Under the pieces are notes generated by a model that was given only the letters and a program-made list of their open reading frames with translations, did not search any database and was not told the DNA's origin. From Lachnospiraceae bacterium (GTDB taxonomy: Bacteria; Bacillota; Clostridia; Lachnospirales; Lachnospiraceae): a DNA stretch of 33,900 bases. Location of the stretch: positions 1-33,900 of the forward strand of contig JAEEVK010000023.1 of assembly GCA_016287095.1 (NCBI GenBank), written 5' to 3'. Positions within the stretch are counted from its first letter, which is position 1. Each line of letters begins with the position of its first letter. A program made the position numbers and the translations under genes. Below, in pieces: positions 15,412-23,883 of the stretch.

Positions 15412-15451
15412 AAAAAAATCCCATCCCAGGAAATCAACTTTGGGATGGGAT
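15412..15451. terminator. Bidirectional terminator between convergent genes
   Basis: Perfect 11-bp hairpin ATCCCATCCCA (15418-15428) / TGGGATGGGAT (15441-15451). On the minus strand seven T follow, terminating the redox operon. On the plus side the tail is TGCTGCTATTTTT, weaker, serving the Lys-rich gene. Confidence 0.85.
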
Positions 15452-15463
15452 TGCTGCTATTTT

Positions 15464-15886
15464 TCACATTTCTTTTATGCACTTCATCTGAGGACTATCA
15501 TCACTTAACTGCATCAGCTCTATCTTGTTGCCGTCGGGATCATGAGTCCAGCATTGCCAGTTATAATCTGCTCCCTGTTTCGGAGCATCATCCTGCGGAG
15601 CTCCTGTCTCAAGGATCTTCTTCCACGCATCCTGTATATCGTCCACAGACACACATATATGGAAGAACCCTATATTTTCATCCTTATAAGGAATCTCCTT
15701 TGTTGCTCCATAGAATAGCTCGATAAACTGCCCTCCACCGCCATACATATATACTATCCAAGGCTCACCATTCTCGGGTCTAGGAATATCGAATGCCTTT
15801 TTAAACCCAATAGTCTTCTCATAGAATGATACGGTTTTCTCCATATCCTTTACATTAAATGCTACATGTCCTATTCCTTTTATCAT
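15464..15886 (-). CDS. VOC family protein (glyoxalase/bleomycin-resistance fold)
   Basis: 140 aa, two beta-alpha-beta-beta-beta modules: MIKGIGHVAFNVKDMEKTVS (H7), FIELFYGA, then FFHICVSVDDIQDAWKKI and THDPDGNKIELMQL. The His/Glu set (H7, the E of FIELF, the H of FFHICV, the E of KIELM) would form a metal site as in glyoxalase I. Likely isomerase or detoxification enzyme; substrate unknown. The start at 15886 follows GGGGAGGCAAAA; the longer frame overlaps the upstream gene. Last gene of the six-gene redox operon. Confidence 0.88.
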   Translation of the reverse strand: MIKGIGHVAFNVKDMEKTVSFYEKTIGFKKAFDIPRPENGEPWIVYMYGGGGQFIELFYGATKEIPYKDENIGFFHICVSVDDIQDAWKKILETGAPQDDAPKQGADYNWQCWTHDPDGNKIELMQLSDDSPQMKCIKEM

Positions 15887-15923
15887 TTTTGCCTCCCCAA
15901 AAAAAATTATATCCTGTACAGCA

Positions 15924-16850
15924 TCAGGGAAGGAATTTCCCAGATGCAAGATAAAGTTCATACCATTCATGATGCGTAAGGTCTACTTTTGCAGCATCAC
16001 ATATATCTTTAAGATGCTCAGGATTCATTGTTCCGGCAATTGCCTGCATTTTAGCCGGATGTCTCAGTATCCATGCGATAGCCACAGCTGTCTTGGGAAC
16101 ACCATATTTCTCCCCTATTTCCTCAAGCTTCTTGTTTAATTCAGGATAATCAGGGTGATCCACGAAACAGCCTTTGAACATGCCTATCTGCAGAGGAGAC
16201 CATGCCTGGATCGTGATATCATTGAGCCTGCAGTAATCCAGGATCCCGTTATCCCTGTCTGTTGAGCGGTCTGTTGTCATGTTGTTCAGATACAGTGCAG
16301 CATCAATAAGCTGTGTCTGGTCTAATGAGAACTGCAGCTGGTTGAAAACAAGAGGCTGCTTAACATATTTCTTTAGGAGCTCCAGCTGTCCGGGAGTCAC
16401 ATTGCTGACACCGAAATACCTAACCTTTCCTTCGTTATAAAGTTTGTCAAACGCATCGGCTACCTCTTCCGGATCAAATATCAGGTCCGGGCGGTGAAGC
16501 AGAAGGACATCTATATAATCCATCTTTAGCCTGCTAAGTATCCCGTCTGCGCTGTTAAGGATATCTTCCCTGCTCCAGTCAAATTCCTTAGTATCGAAAT
16601 GCAAGCCGCATTTGCTCTGGATTATCACATCTTCCCTTTTGAGCCCTGTCATCGGGAATGCCGCACCGAATCTTTCTTCAGCTTCGCCGGCTCCGTAGCA
16701 TGTAGCATGGTCGAAGAAATTCACTCCAAGCTCCGATGCAGTTTTTATCATTTTAGCTGCATCTTCGACTGACAAAGCAGGCATACGCATGCATCCAAGT
16801 ATGATCCTTGATGCATTTTGAGGTCCGTTAACTATATTCTTGTATTTCAT
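15924..16850 (-). CDS. Aldo/keto reductase (YdhF-like)
   Basis: 308 aa without an Fe-S extension. The catalytic tetrad is complete: D47 and Y52 in FFDHATCYGAGEAEE, K80 in IIQSKCG and H119 in LLLHRPD. The region GKVRYFGVSNVTPGQLELL and the C-terminal AIAGTMNPEHLKDI (NADPH-binding) match YdhF-type reductases. TAGGAGGAACAG precedes the ATG. It lies 28 bp after the Fe-S flavoprotein gene and 37 bp before the VOC gene. Confidence 0.92.
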   Translation of the reverse strand: MKYKNIVNGPQNASRIILGCMRMPALSVEDAAKMIKTASELGVNFFDHATCYGAGEAEERFGAAFPMTGLKREDVIIQSKCGLHFDTKEFDWSREDILNSADGILSRLKMDYIDVLLLHRPDLIFDPEEVADAFDKLYNEGKVRYFGVSNVTPGQLELLKKYVKQPLVFNQLQFSLDQTQLIDAALYLNNMTTDRSTDRDNGILDYCRLNDITIQAWSPLQIGMFKGCFVDHPDYPELNKKLEEIGEKYGVPKTAVAIAWILRHPAKMQAIAGTMNPEHLKDICDAAKVDLTHHEWYELYLASGKFLP

Positions 16851-16878
16851 CTGTTCCTCCTAAAAAACTAAAAATCAT

Positions 16879-17508
16879 TTATCTTGTAAAATTTGTCCAA
16901 ACACGGTTTTCCGTATCCGGAAGCCCGATATTCTCCTTACCCATAGCAATACTCTTCATAAGGAAAACCATATTCCTTGCAAGAACCCTCATGACCTGCA
17001 TACCCTCTGCATCTTCCCTTCCCTCACCGGGGAACCAGCCATAGATATTGTTCCAGTACTGTGACGTGGCTATAGGCATATTTGAAAGCGTGAAGAATTT
17101 GTTCAGCTCATCAAAAGTGGCCGTACATCCGGATCTTCTTGCGCTCACAACGCTTGCACCCACTTTAAGGCTCTTGTCAAACGATGTGCTGTAGAACAGT
17201 CTCTGAAGCGCAGACATGACCGTACCGTTTGCGGATCCGTAATATACCGGAGAACCTATTACAAGGCCATCTGCTGCTTCAAATTTTACAGCAAGCTCGT
17301 TTACTATATCATTGAAAACACACTTATGGTTTTTCCTGCAGGTCTCACATGCGATACAGCCCCTGATATCATTCCTGCCGAGCAGGATATTCTCATATTC
17401 CACGCCCTGAGCTTCAAATACCTGCTCCATCTCATGAAATGCAAGAGCTATATTACCGTTTTCTCTCGGGCTGCCGTTAAGCATCAATACTTTCAGTCTT
17501 TCTCCCAT
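16879..17508 (-). CDS. Flavin reductase, iron-sulfur flavoprotein type
   Basis: 209 aa flavodoxin-fold oxidoreductase (NADPH-dependent FMN reductase family). The FMN phosphate loop is LMLNGSPRENGN. The compact cysteine motif C51-x2-C54-x2-C57-x5-C63 in RGCIACETCRKNHKCVF resembles the 4Fe-4S motif of archaeal and clostridial iron-sulfur flavoproteins. GSPVYYGSANGTVMSALQRL contacts flavin. It probably passes electrons to the neighbouring reductases or acts on quinones or aromatics. It starts 26 bp after the SDR gene. Confidence 0.88.
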   Translation of the reverse strand: MGERLKVLMLNGSPRENGNIALAFHEMEQVFEAQGVEYENILLGRNDIRGCIACETCRKNHKCVFNDIVNELAVKFEAADGLVIGSPVYYGSANGTVMSALQRLFYSTSFDKSLKVGASVVSARRSGCTATFDELNKFFTLSNMPIATSQYWNNIYGWFPGEGREDAEGMQVMRVLARNMVFLMKSIAMGKENIGLPDTENRVWTNFTR

Positions 17509-17534
17509 ATAAAAATCACTCTCCTTATATTCAG

Positions 17535-18251
17535 TTAGAATGGATAATCCTCATTCATATTCGTTATGAACCTGTGTCCGTCAAAATCATACCTTTTCTT
17601 TTCAAACAGCTCCATCAGTATACCTGCAGCTTCATATGAAGAAAGCGGAGCAGGATTGTCAGGTCTGCCGTCCGTACGGATCCATCCCGGATGGACACAG
17701 AAGATGTTTATGGAATGATCACCCTTAAATGTATTATACAGGTTCATCGTTGCCATATTAAGGGCTGCCTTTGACATACCGTAGTCTATCATGTTCGTAC
17801 GGTAGCATTTTGATATACTTCCTGCTTCAGACGAAATGCTCATGATCAGAGCTGTTCCCTCACTCTTCTTAAGGAGCGGGTAAAATGCCTTTATAACCCT
17901 CATCGGCCCGATAGCCGCAACATCCATAGCACCTGCGATCAGATCCAGGTCAGCATCAAAGAATCCTTTGTTACAGTCACGTGATACCGTTACGGCATTG
18001 TTTATCAGAAGGTCAAGATGATCAAGCTTTGCTGACAGCTCATCCGCAGCTGCCTGGACAGATGCGGTTTTTCCGATATCCATCGTAAGGATAATCAGCC
18101 TGTCCCCATACTTTTCCTTAAGCTCATCAAGCTCCTTGCAGGGTTTCCGAATAGTAGCTACAACATTATTTCCTTCTTCAAGATATCTCAGTGCCAGGTT
18201 AAAGCCAAGACCCACGGCCTTTCCGGCACCCGTAACCATTACATTCTGCAT
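17535..18251 (-). CDS. Short-chain dehydrogenase/reductase (SDR)
   Basis: 238 aa. The Rossmann dinucleotide loop TGAGKAVGLG is at 7-16, the NNA-type motif is in LLINNAVTV, the Ser is in SMISISSEAGS and the catalytic Y-x3-K is in DYGMSKAALN. So NAD(P)H-dependent alcohol/ketone interconversion. The start at 18251 is chosen by GGGAGGAAGGTGTTT; a 20-codon upstream extension runs into the preceding gene. The gene begins inside the end of the Fe-S aldo/keto reductase frame region (stop at 18271), 19 bp downstream. Confidence 0.9.
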   Translation of the reverse strand: MQNVMVTGAGKAVGLGFNLALRYLEEGNNVVATIRKPCKELDELKEKYGDRLIILTMDIGKTASVQAAADELSAKLDHLDLLINNAVTVSRDCNKGFFDADLDLIAGAMDVAAIGPMRVIKAFYPLLKKSEGTALIMSISSEAGSISKCYRTNMIDYGMSKAALNMATMNLYNTFKGDHSINIFCVHPGWIRTDGRPDNPAPLSSYEAAGILMELFEKKRYDFDGHRFITNMNEDYPF

Positions 18252-18270
18252 AAACACCTTCCTCCCATTT

Positions 18271-19395
18271 TTATTGATCAAGCATACCCGAAGCTTCTTT
18301 GAGCAATTCAATTATCGGCAGATGCTGAGGACATACGCCTTCACACTGGCCACAGCCAATACACTCTGAAGCACGGCCATTACCTGAAGCTATCAGATTA
18401 TTGTAGAAGTTCTTTGGACGGAACTGTTCGTTATAAAGCCTTATTGTATTGACCGACTTGAAAACATCCGGTATGGAAATATGCATGGGACATCCATCCG
18501 TGCAGTAACGGCATGCGGTACATCCTATCGTAGGAATATCAAGCATGCGTTTTCTTACTTCATCAACCAGTTTCTTCTCATCTTCAGATAAAGGCTCGAA
18601 CCTGGTAAAAGTACCAATATTGTCATTCATCTGATCCTCAGTGCTCATACCTGAAAGGATAGTCATTACACCGGGAAGTGAAGCAACAAAACGGAGTGCC
18701 CAAGAGGCTATAGATGCATTGGGGCGTACTGCCTTATACATGTCCTCAAGCTCCGGACGCAGCTTTGCAAGGTTGCCGCCCTTCACAGGTTCCATTATGA
18801 TCATCGGGATATTTCTCTTATGCAGGATGTCATAAAGCTGTCCCGAACAAACTACGGGATTCTCCCAGTCAGCATAATTAAGCTGGATCTGAACAAACTC
18901 GACTTCAGGATGTGCATCAAGTACCTGCGTGAGGTATGCCGGGCTGCCATGGAAAGAAAAACCGAAATGCTTTATTTTGCCTTCTGCCTTCTTCTGCAGT
19001 CCCCAGTTAAAGCAGTCAAGCCTTTCATATGTATCACCGTTGCTGCCGTCCTCTATTGAATGAAGCAGATAGAAATCAAAATAATCAACTCCGCATCTTT
19101 CAAGCTGTTCATTAAAGATCCTGTCCCTGTCGCTTTCGTCTTTCATGCACCATGCAGGAAGCTTTGTAGCAAGGTAAAAGTCTTCTCTGTTATATCTTTT
19201 GACAATAGCTTCCTTAACTGTCTTCTCAGAATTGCCGCCATGATATACATAAGCGGTATCAAAGTAGTTAAGACCTGACTTCATATAAGCATCTACCATT
19301 TCGCATACACGATCAAGCTCAATCTTTCCCTCTGCCTCCGGCAGTCTCATAAGTCCAAAACCAAGTTTAGGCATCTTTGAAATATCAACACTCAT
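18271..19395 (-). CDS. Aldo/keto reductase with C-terminal Fe-S domain
   Basis: 374 aa. The barrel has a canonical tetrad: NYFDTAYVYHGG (Asp, Tyr), LATKLP (Lys) and YLLHSIED (His). The C-terminus holds cysteine motifs CTACRYCTDGCPMHISIPD and CIGCGQCEGVCPQHLPI, suited to two 4Fe-4S clusters. So it may couple ferredoxin-like electron input to carbonyl reduction. The ATG at 19395 follows AGGAGGTTTATTG. Second gene in the operon. Compared with the gene at 10219-11358 it keeps all catalytic residues. Confidence 0.92.
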   Translation of the reverse strand: MSVDISKMPKLGFGLMRLPEAEGKIELDRVCEMVDAYMKSGLNYFDTAYVYHGGNSEKTVKEAIVKRYNREDFYLATKLPAWCMKDESDRDRIFNEQLERCGVDYFDFYLLHSIEDGSNGDTYERLDCFNWGLQKKAEGKIKHFGFSFHGSPAYLTQVLDAHPEVEFVQIQLNYADWENPVVCSGQLYDILHKRNIPMIIMEPVKGGNLAKLRPELEDMYKAVRPNASIASWALRFVASLPGVMTILSGMSTEDQMNDNIGTFTRFEPLSEDEKKLVDEVRKRMLDIPTIGCTACRYCTDGCPMHISIPDVFKSVNTIRLYNEQFRPKNFYNNLIASGNGRASECIGCGQCEGVCPQHLPIIELLKEASGMLDQ

Positions 19396-19425
19396 CAATA
19401 AACCTCCTTATAAAAATCTTTTCAT

Positions 19426-19836
19426 TTATTTTGTTATTTCCTGTTTCATCAGGCTGATCCCATATTTTGCTACTTCAAGATCTTCTTCAGACAGGGCACC
19501 GCTGAAGGCAAACGCCATTTTGTAACCGTTATATTCGTCATAAGCCCCTCCGACAAATCCGCACTCTCCCATTATCTTCTTATGCTCAGGATTTCCACTG
19601 TCAGCTTCCGTGGCCATTGCCTCACCGCACTTTGACCAGGCTATGGCAACAAGATTCCAGCCTTCCTTGAAATTGAACGGAGTACCTACCACCTTCATCT
19701 CTCCTATCCAGTCAACATCTGAATCCTTATTAAGTACAGATGCCACTGCAACTCCCTGGATCCCCATTTCAACAACTTTTTCTTTCATTTTTTCCAATAC
19801 ATTAACAATACTTTCCCTCAATTCCACATCAGTCAT
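19426..19836 (-). CDS. GlcG/HbpS-like small protein
   Basis: 136 aa. The N-terminal helix, GVAVASVLNKDSDVDWIGEM and the C-terminal AFAFSGALSEEDLEVAKYGI recall the GlcG/HbpS heme-binding fold (PF03928), where a helical segment and a central sheet end in the FSG..EED motif. I am not certain. It has no signal peptide. It opens the redox operon, 30 bp before the Fe-S aldo/keto reductase, with GAGGGATGATAA upstream of the ATG. It may sense or bind a cofactor for the downstream reductases (inference). Confidence 0.6.
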   Translation of the reverse strand: MTDVELRESIVNVLEKMKEKVVEMGIQGVAVASVLNKDSDVDWIGEMKVVGTPFNFKEGWNLVAIAWSKCGEAMATEADSGNPEHKKIMGECGFVGGAYDEYNGYKMAFAFSGALSEEDLEVAKYGISLMKQEITK

Positions 19837-19876
19837 TTATCATCCCTCTGTATTTTTATTTATTTGCCATATTGAT

Positions 19877-19906
19877 ATGATAGCACACGAGGATTTGTAC
19901 TATCAA
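19877..19906 (-). promoter_or_regulatory. Promoter of the six-gene redox operon
   Basis: Minus-strand -35 TTGATA (19906-19901), 18-bp spacer, -10 TATCAT (19882-19877), 41 bp before the first ATG. Good -35; no clear operator dyad was found. Confidence 0.55.
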
Positions 19907-19970
19907 TAACGTTGAACCGTATTATCTTGTAACCATTCTTTTTTCGAATTATTTTTTCGCAAATTTGTAA

Positions 19971-20016
19971 ATACAAAAGACCGGCATTGAATCCTTGTCG
20001 TGATCCATGCCGGTCT
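19971..20016 (-). terminator. Terminator after the histidine kinase gene
   Basis: Hairpin AGACCGGCAT (19978-19987) / ATGCCGGTCT (20007-20016), perfect over 10 bp with a 19-nt loop, followed on the minus strand by TTTTGTATTT. Confidence 0.75.
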
Positions 20017-20059
20017 CCCATATGCATGTTATTTATATATGTGTTTAAGATATCTCACA

Positions 20060-21550
20060 TCACACTATCTCAATGAAGAAAGTGCATCCTTCACCCTCTT
20101 TAGATTCTGCATAGCATTTTCCGCGATGCTTCAAAGCGATCTGCTTTACTATGGCAAGGCCAAGCCCTGATACGCCTTTTCCCTTTCTCTGTCTTGAGGT
20201 ATAATATCTGTCCCATATGTGATCGATCTCTTCAGGCGCGATACCGTTTCCAAAATCCTGCACGCTGATCACCTTAATTCCGTCCTTTTGCTTTAATGCT
20301 ACCCTGATTTTTTTCCCGTCACCGGTATGCCTTACGGCATTATCCATCAGATTATACAGTGCCCTTTCCAAAAGGCCCGGGTTACCGGTTGCTGTTAACC
20401 CTAAATCAATATCTTTTTCTATCACAACATTTTCAGGCTGAAGAAGTTTTTCAAACCTTTCGGCAGAACTCTTCACGAGCTCGCTTAAATCCAGCTGCTC
20501 CATATCCTTTGTATCATCTTCTGTCTGGAGTTCGGAATACTCAAGTATCTCATTCACCAGCGCATTTAATCTGTCCGCTTCCTTTATTATCACCTGAAGG
20601 TCGCTGCTCATAGCTTCGCTGTCTTCCCATGAAATATCCCTTATCATCTCTGCATACCCCTTTATCATGGTAAGCGGGGTACGAAGATCATGCGATACAT
20701 TGGAAAGCAGCTGCATCTGGAATTCCTTGGAAGTGTTAAGTTTTTCATTGGTCCTGTCCAATGTCTGGTTAAGCGAGTCAAGCTCGGAACAGAATCCGCT
20801 ATCATATGCTTCGCTATATTCTTTCTCGCCAAGTTTATCCGCTTTTTCTGACAGTCTTTGAACGGGTTTGGAAAACTTTCTTGCAATGAACCATGAAAGG
20901 ATAAACCCAGCCGCCAGCGAAAGAACAGTAACCCATACCAGTATCCTTCTTAGGATATTCACAGCAGACCCCTGAGCTTCTAAAGGAGTGCTTATATAAA
21001 GCACGCTTTTCCCATCCTGTCCGTTATAATCCACATATGTCACATATACATAATAATCGTCCTCGGTAGACTCTATATAACCCTCGTCACTAGCTTTCAA
21101 TAAGGACAGTATTTCATTATAGTTATCAGGCAGATTCCTATATTCATCCATTCGCTTACCGAAATCATTCTTTTTTTCTTTCGGCGGTTCCGGCAATCCG
21201 GCAAACTCATTTTTCCGGTTTTTATCTTCAATTTCAGCATTCCCCGGTATCTTAACCTTAGAATGCATGCCCTTAAACTCATCTGAGCTATATAACAATT
21301 TTCCACTTTCATCAGTGATCAGAATGATTACGGTGTTATCCCTAGCGAGTTCATCGATTTTTTTTTCTATATCTGCATCAGTACCATGGCTCCTGATTTT
21401 TTCTGCTACCTTTTTTGTATCCGATATGAGCATATCATTATAAAAACTCTGCAGAAAAACCGTCTGCATCAGCCACAGTATAATAAATATGAATGCCGTG
21501 AACACTGCAAAATAAACCCACAGCTTAAATCTGAATGATCTGGTTTTCAT
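20060..21550 (-). CDS. Sensor histidine kinase
   Basis: 496-aa membrane kinase. TM1 is near 11-33, an extracytoplasmic sensor of about 165 residues follows, then TM2 near 199-222, HAMP, and the dimerisation helix with H287 in SNVSHDLRTPLTMIKGY. ATP-binding boxes: N403 in MDNAVRHTG, D431 in DFGNGI, and GLGLAIVKQI. The sensor region is charged and has no recognised fold (KLLYSSDEFKGM suggests a PAS-like/dCache start). It is the partner of the response regulator 31 bp upstream. Co-transcription with the surface lipoprotein suggests envelope or glycan sensing (inference). Confidence 0.95.
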   Translation of the reverse strand: MKTRSFRFKLWVYFAVFTAFIFIILWLMQTVFLQSFYNDMLISDTKKVAEKIRSHGTDADIEKKIDELARDNTVIILITDESGKLLYSSDEFKGMHSKVKIPGNAEIEDKNRKNEFAGLPEPPKEKKNDFGKRMDEYRNLPDNYNEILSLLKASDEGYIESTEDDYYVYVTYVDYNGQDGKSVLYISTPLEAQGSAVNILRRILVWVTVLSLAAGFILSWFIARKFSKPVQRLSEKADKLGEKEYSEAYDSGFCSELDSLNQTLDRTNEKLNTSKEFQMQLLSNVSHDLRTPLTMIKGYAEMIRDISWEDSEAMSSDLQVIIKEADRLNALVNEILEYSELQTEDDTKDMEQLDLSELVKSSAERFEKLLQPENVVIEKDIDLGLTATGNPGLLERALYNLMDNAVRHTGDGKKIRVALKQKDGIKVISVQDFGNGIAPEEIDHIWDRYYTSRQRKGKGVSGLGLAIVKQIALKHRGKCYAESKEGEGCTFFIEIV

Positions 21551-21581
21551 AAGTAATGCCCTCTCTTAGCTTTTCATATAC

Positions 21582-22301
21582 CTATGGCTCGAATTTATAA
21601 CCGGCTCCCCTGATTGTGTGTACCGCTTCACGACGGTTGCCCAGCTTACTTCTCAGTAGTTTTATTTGCCAGTCAACCGTTCTGTCATCACCGAAGTAAT
21701 CATACCCCCATACTTTATTCAGTATTTGGTCTCTTGTAAGCACTATCCCTTTATTCTCCATCAGATAAACCAGTATGGCATATTCTTTTGCTGTCAGCTC
21801 CTGTTTTTCATCATCCACATATACATTATGGCCGAGCAGATCTACTTTTATACCATTTCCTTCAAGAAATCTGTCTTTAACCGAGTTAAATGCGGGATCC
21901 GAGGAAGCTTCTGCCCCCTCGGAATAACCTTTATTATTATCGGTATGACGTCTGATCACCACATTTATCCTGGCCATGAGTTCTTTCGGGGAAAATGGTT
22001 TGGTCACATAGTCATCCACGCCCACCTCAAAGCCGAACAGCTTGTCATATTCAGTGCCCCTGGCTGAAAGCATTATGACCGGTATATCCTTAAATGTATG
22101 TATTTTTTTACAGGCAGTAAAGCCATCAGTATCAGGCATCATCACGTCCATTATTATGGCATCATAGTCATTCTGCCTGCAGGCCTCTATCGCCTCATTC
22201 CCGTCCCCTGCCGTTTCAACTTCATAGCCTTCTCTTTTGGCATATCTCTCGATCAGCTGGACAATGTCATCTTCATCGTCAACTACTAGTATTTTTGCCA
22301 T
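21582..22301 (-). CDS. OmpR/PhoB-family response regulator
   Basis: 239 aa. Receiver domain: acidic pair D8/D9, phospho-acceptor D52 in IIMDVMMPD, switch residue S79 and K101 in VTKPFSPKE. The winged-helix DNA-binding domain follows (LTAKEYAILVYLMENKGIVL, then VWGYDYFGDDRTVDWQIKLL). It starts 4 bp after the lipoprotein gene, so it is in the same operon, and is followed by the kinase. It presumably controls envelope genes, possibly its own operon. Confidence 0.96.
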   Translation of the reverse strand: MAKILVVDDEDDIVQLIERYAKREGYEVETAGDGNEAIEACRQNDYDAIIMDVMMPDTDGFTACKKIHTFKDIPVIMLSARGTEYDKLFGFEVGVDDYVTKPFSPKELMARINVVIRRHTDNNKGYSEGAEASSDPAFNSVKDRFLEGNGIKVDLLGHNVYVDDEKQELTAKEYAILVYLMENKGIVLTRDQILNKVWGYDYFGDDRTVDWQIKLLRSKLGNRREAVHTIRGAGYKFEP

Positions 22302-22305
22302 GCTG

Positions 22306-23580
22306 TCACCTCATCTTACCGCCCCAGTTACCCTTGCCTCCGAAACCGCCTTTCATGCCACCGGGTCCACCGCCCATCATGGACTGAGGGATTGAGTCTA
22401 CCTGGGTACCGTTTATTATGATCGTTCCACCGTTATATTCTGCTGTACCATCGTAATCAAAGGATGATACCGTGGAGGTAACACTGATCGTGCCACCATT
22501 TACATATATATTTCCATTTGAGTCAACAGCATCCGTGTCACCCTGTCCAACCTCTATAACAGTTGTTCCGCCGTTAAACTCTATCACGGGTACTGTATAG
22601 GATTTGCTCTTGTAAGATGCATTCATGCCGTCATCGGATGCTGTTATATCTATATTTCCGCCATTGATCTGAATGTATGTTGCCTCAATACCTTCAGCAG
22701 CATTTATCACCAGATCTCCTCCGTCAACCACCAGGAATGTCGTAGCCTGGATTCCATCACTCTTCACGTTGATATTGAAGCTTCCGTCTTTAATGTATAT
22801 CCAGCCTACAGTGTCGTCTTCATCGTTTTCACTGTGCAGGCCATCCTTATTTGTGGTGATATTAAATATCCCATCGTAAATCGCTATGGAGTCATTTGCC
22901 TCTATTCCATCTTCAGCACTCTTTATGTTGTATGTCCCACCGGTGACTTTTATGTCGTCCTTACCGGATATTCCGTTTCCATAATATGAATTTATATTCA
23001 GTATTCCTGTGCCGTTAAGTACCAGATCATCTTTGGAGAAAATGACCGCGTCGGTATTTGTACTTCCCTCTGAGGTATATTTTCCGGTAACTGTCAGAGT
23101 GTTTTCACTGTCTGTTGTTGTAACAAAGCATTTATCAGCTGAAACTACATAAATCGCAGGGAAATTATCATTAGTGATGCTCACTCCGTCAAGTACCAGC
23201 TGCACCTTTGCTTCCTTATCTGCTTCAACCCTGATGGTGCAGTTTGTTGCAGTTCCCCTTATGATATAGATACCTTCGGATGATATTGTATATGACTTGC
23301 CGTCAGCTACCTCGAAGATATCCGCATCGGTAAGGTCGGGAGTCTGGTTGAGGTCCCTTTTGCTGAACAGGTCTGTAAGATCTGTCTCCGTATCAGAAGA
23401 TGTCGCTGATGTATAAACTGCTGGAGTTATATTCGAAGTATCAGAAGTACCTGTACCAGTGCTTTCCTTTGCCACCTCGATCATATTTGAGATTGTTTCA
23501 GCTGCGATTCCGTCACATGCTGTTAATGCTGTAGCCATTGTAAGAGCTGCTATTATAGTTGTTATTGTTCTTTTTTTCAT
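22306..23580 (-). CDS. Carbohydrate-binding beta-helix lipoprotein (Cthe_2159-like)
   Basis: 424 aa. Starts MKKRTITTIIAALTMATALT with lipobox LTAC, so it should be membrane-anchored outside. The bulk is repeating short beta strands with GG turns (DIKVTGGTYNIKSAEDGIEA, WIYIKDGSFNINVKSDGI, YIQINGGNIDITASDDGM), a right-handed parallel beta-helix as in DUF4353/Cthe_2159, a cellulose/pectin-binding family. The tail is Gly/Met-rich (MMGGGPGGMKGGFGGKGNWG). The ATG at 23580 is preferred over an upstream in-frame GTG. It leads the two-component operon. Confidence 0.88.
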   Translation of the reverse strand: MKKRTITTIIAALTMATALTACDGIAAETISNMIEVAKESTGTGTSDTSNITPAVYTSATSSDTETDLTDLFSKRDLNQTPDLTDADIFEVADGKSYTISSEGIYIIRGTATNCTIRVEADKEAKVQLVLDGVSITNDNFPAIYVVSADKCFVTTTDSENTLTVTGKYTSEGSTNTDAVIFSKDDLVLNGTGILNINSYYGNGISGKDDIKVTGGTYNIKSAEDGIEANDSIAIYDGIFNITTNKDGLHSENDEDDTVGWIYIKDGSFNINVKSDGIQATTFLVVDGGDLVINAAEGIEATYIQINGGNIDITASDDGMNASYKSKSYTVPVIEFNGGTTVIEVGQGDTDAVDSNGNIYVNGGTISVTSTVSSFDYDGTAEYNGGTIIINGTQVDSIPQSMMGGGPGGMKGGFGGKGNWGGKMR

Positions 23581-23631
23581 AAAAAACACCGTCCTTTTCT
23601 GAATGATATATTTGTTCTTTGCTATGAAAAG

Positions 23632-23659
23632 AATATAACAACTGTTTTTGGAATCTCAA
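23632..23659 (-). promoter_or_regulatory. Candidate promoter of the lipoprotein/two-component operon
   Basis: Minus-strand -35 TTGAGA (23659-23654), 16-bp spacer, -10 TATATT (23637-23632), 52 bp before the ATG at 23580. Confidence 0.45.
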
Positions 23660-23810
23660 TTGTAGTTATTAGGAATTTATGTGGAATATTATTTTATTAA
23701 TACCCTTTATCTTACCTCTCCTCCAGGGAGACATATACATACACATACATAATTATAGCAAACCATAGTGTTCTTTTCAATGAAAAATAGCCAAAACACC
23801 AATCTGATTA

Positions 23811-23839
23811 TTGAAATATGTCTTGTTAAAGTGTATTAT
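23811..23839 (+). promoter_or_regulatory. Promoter of the transglutaminase-like gene
   Basis: -35 TTGAAA (23811-23816), 17-bp spacer, -10 TATTAT (23834-23839), 45 bp before the ATG at 23884. The rest of the 300-bp divergent region (23660-23810) shows no other feature. Confidence 0.6.
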
Positions 23840-23883
23840 ATGTTCATAAAACCATTTTCTAAATATAAGGACGGAAATAAAAT

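Noticed and set aside
15090-15482. Minus-strand Phe/Leu-rich frames opposite the Lys-rich gene
   Set aside because: Antisense of AAG/AAA-rich codons gives CTT/TTT; they have no ribosome site, while the plus frame has AAGGAGG and a signal peptide.
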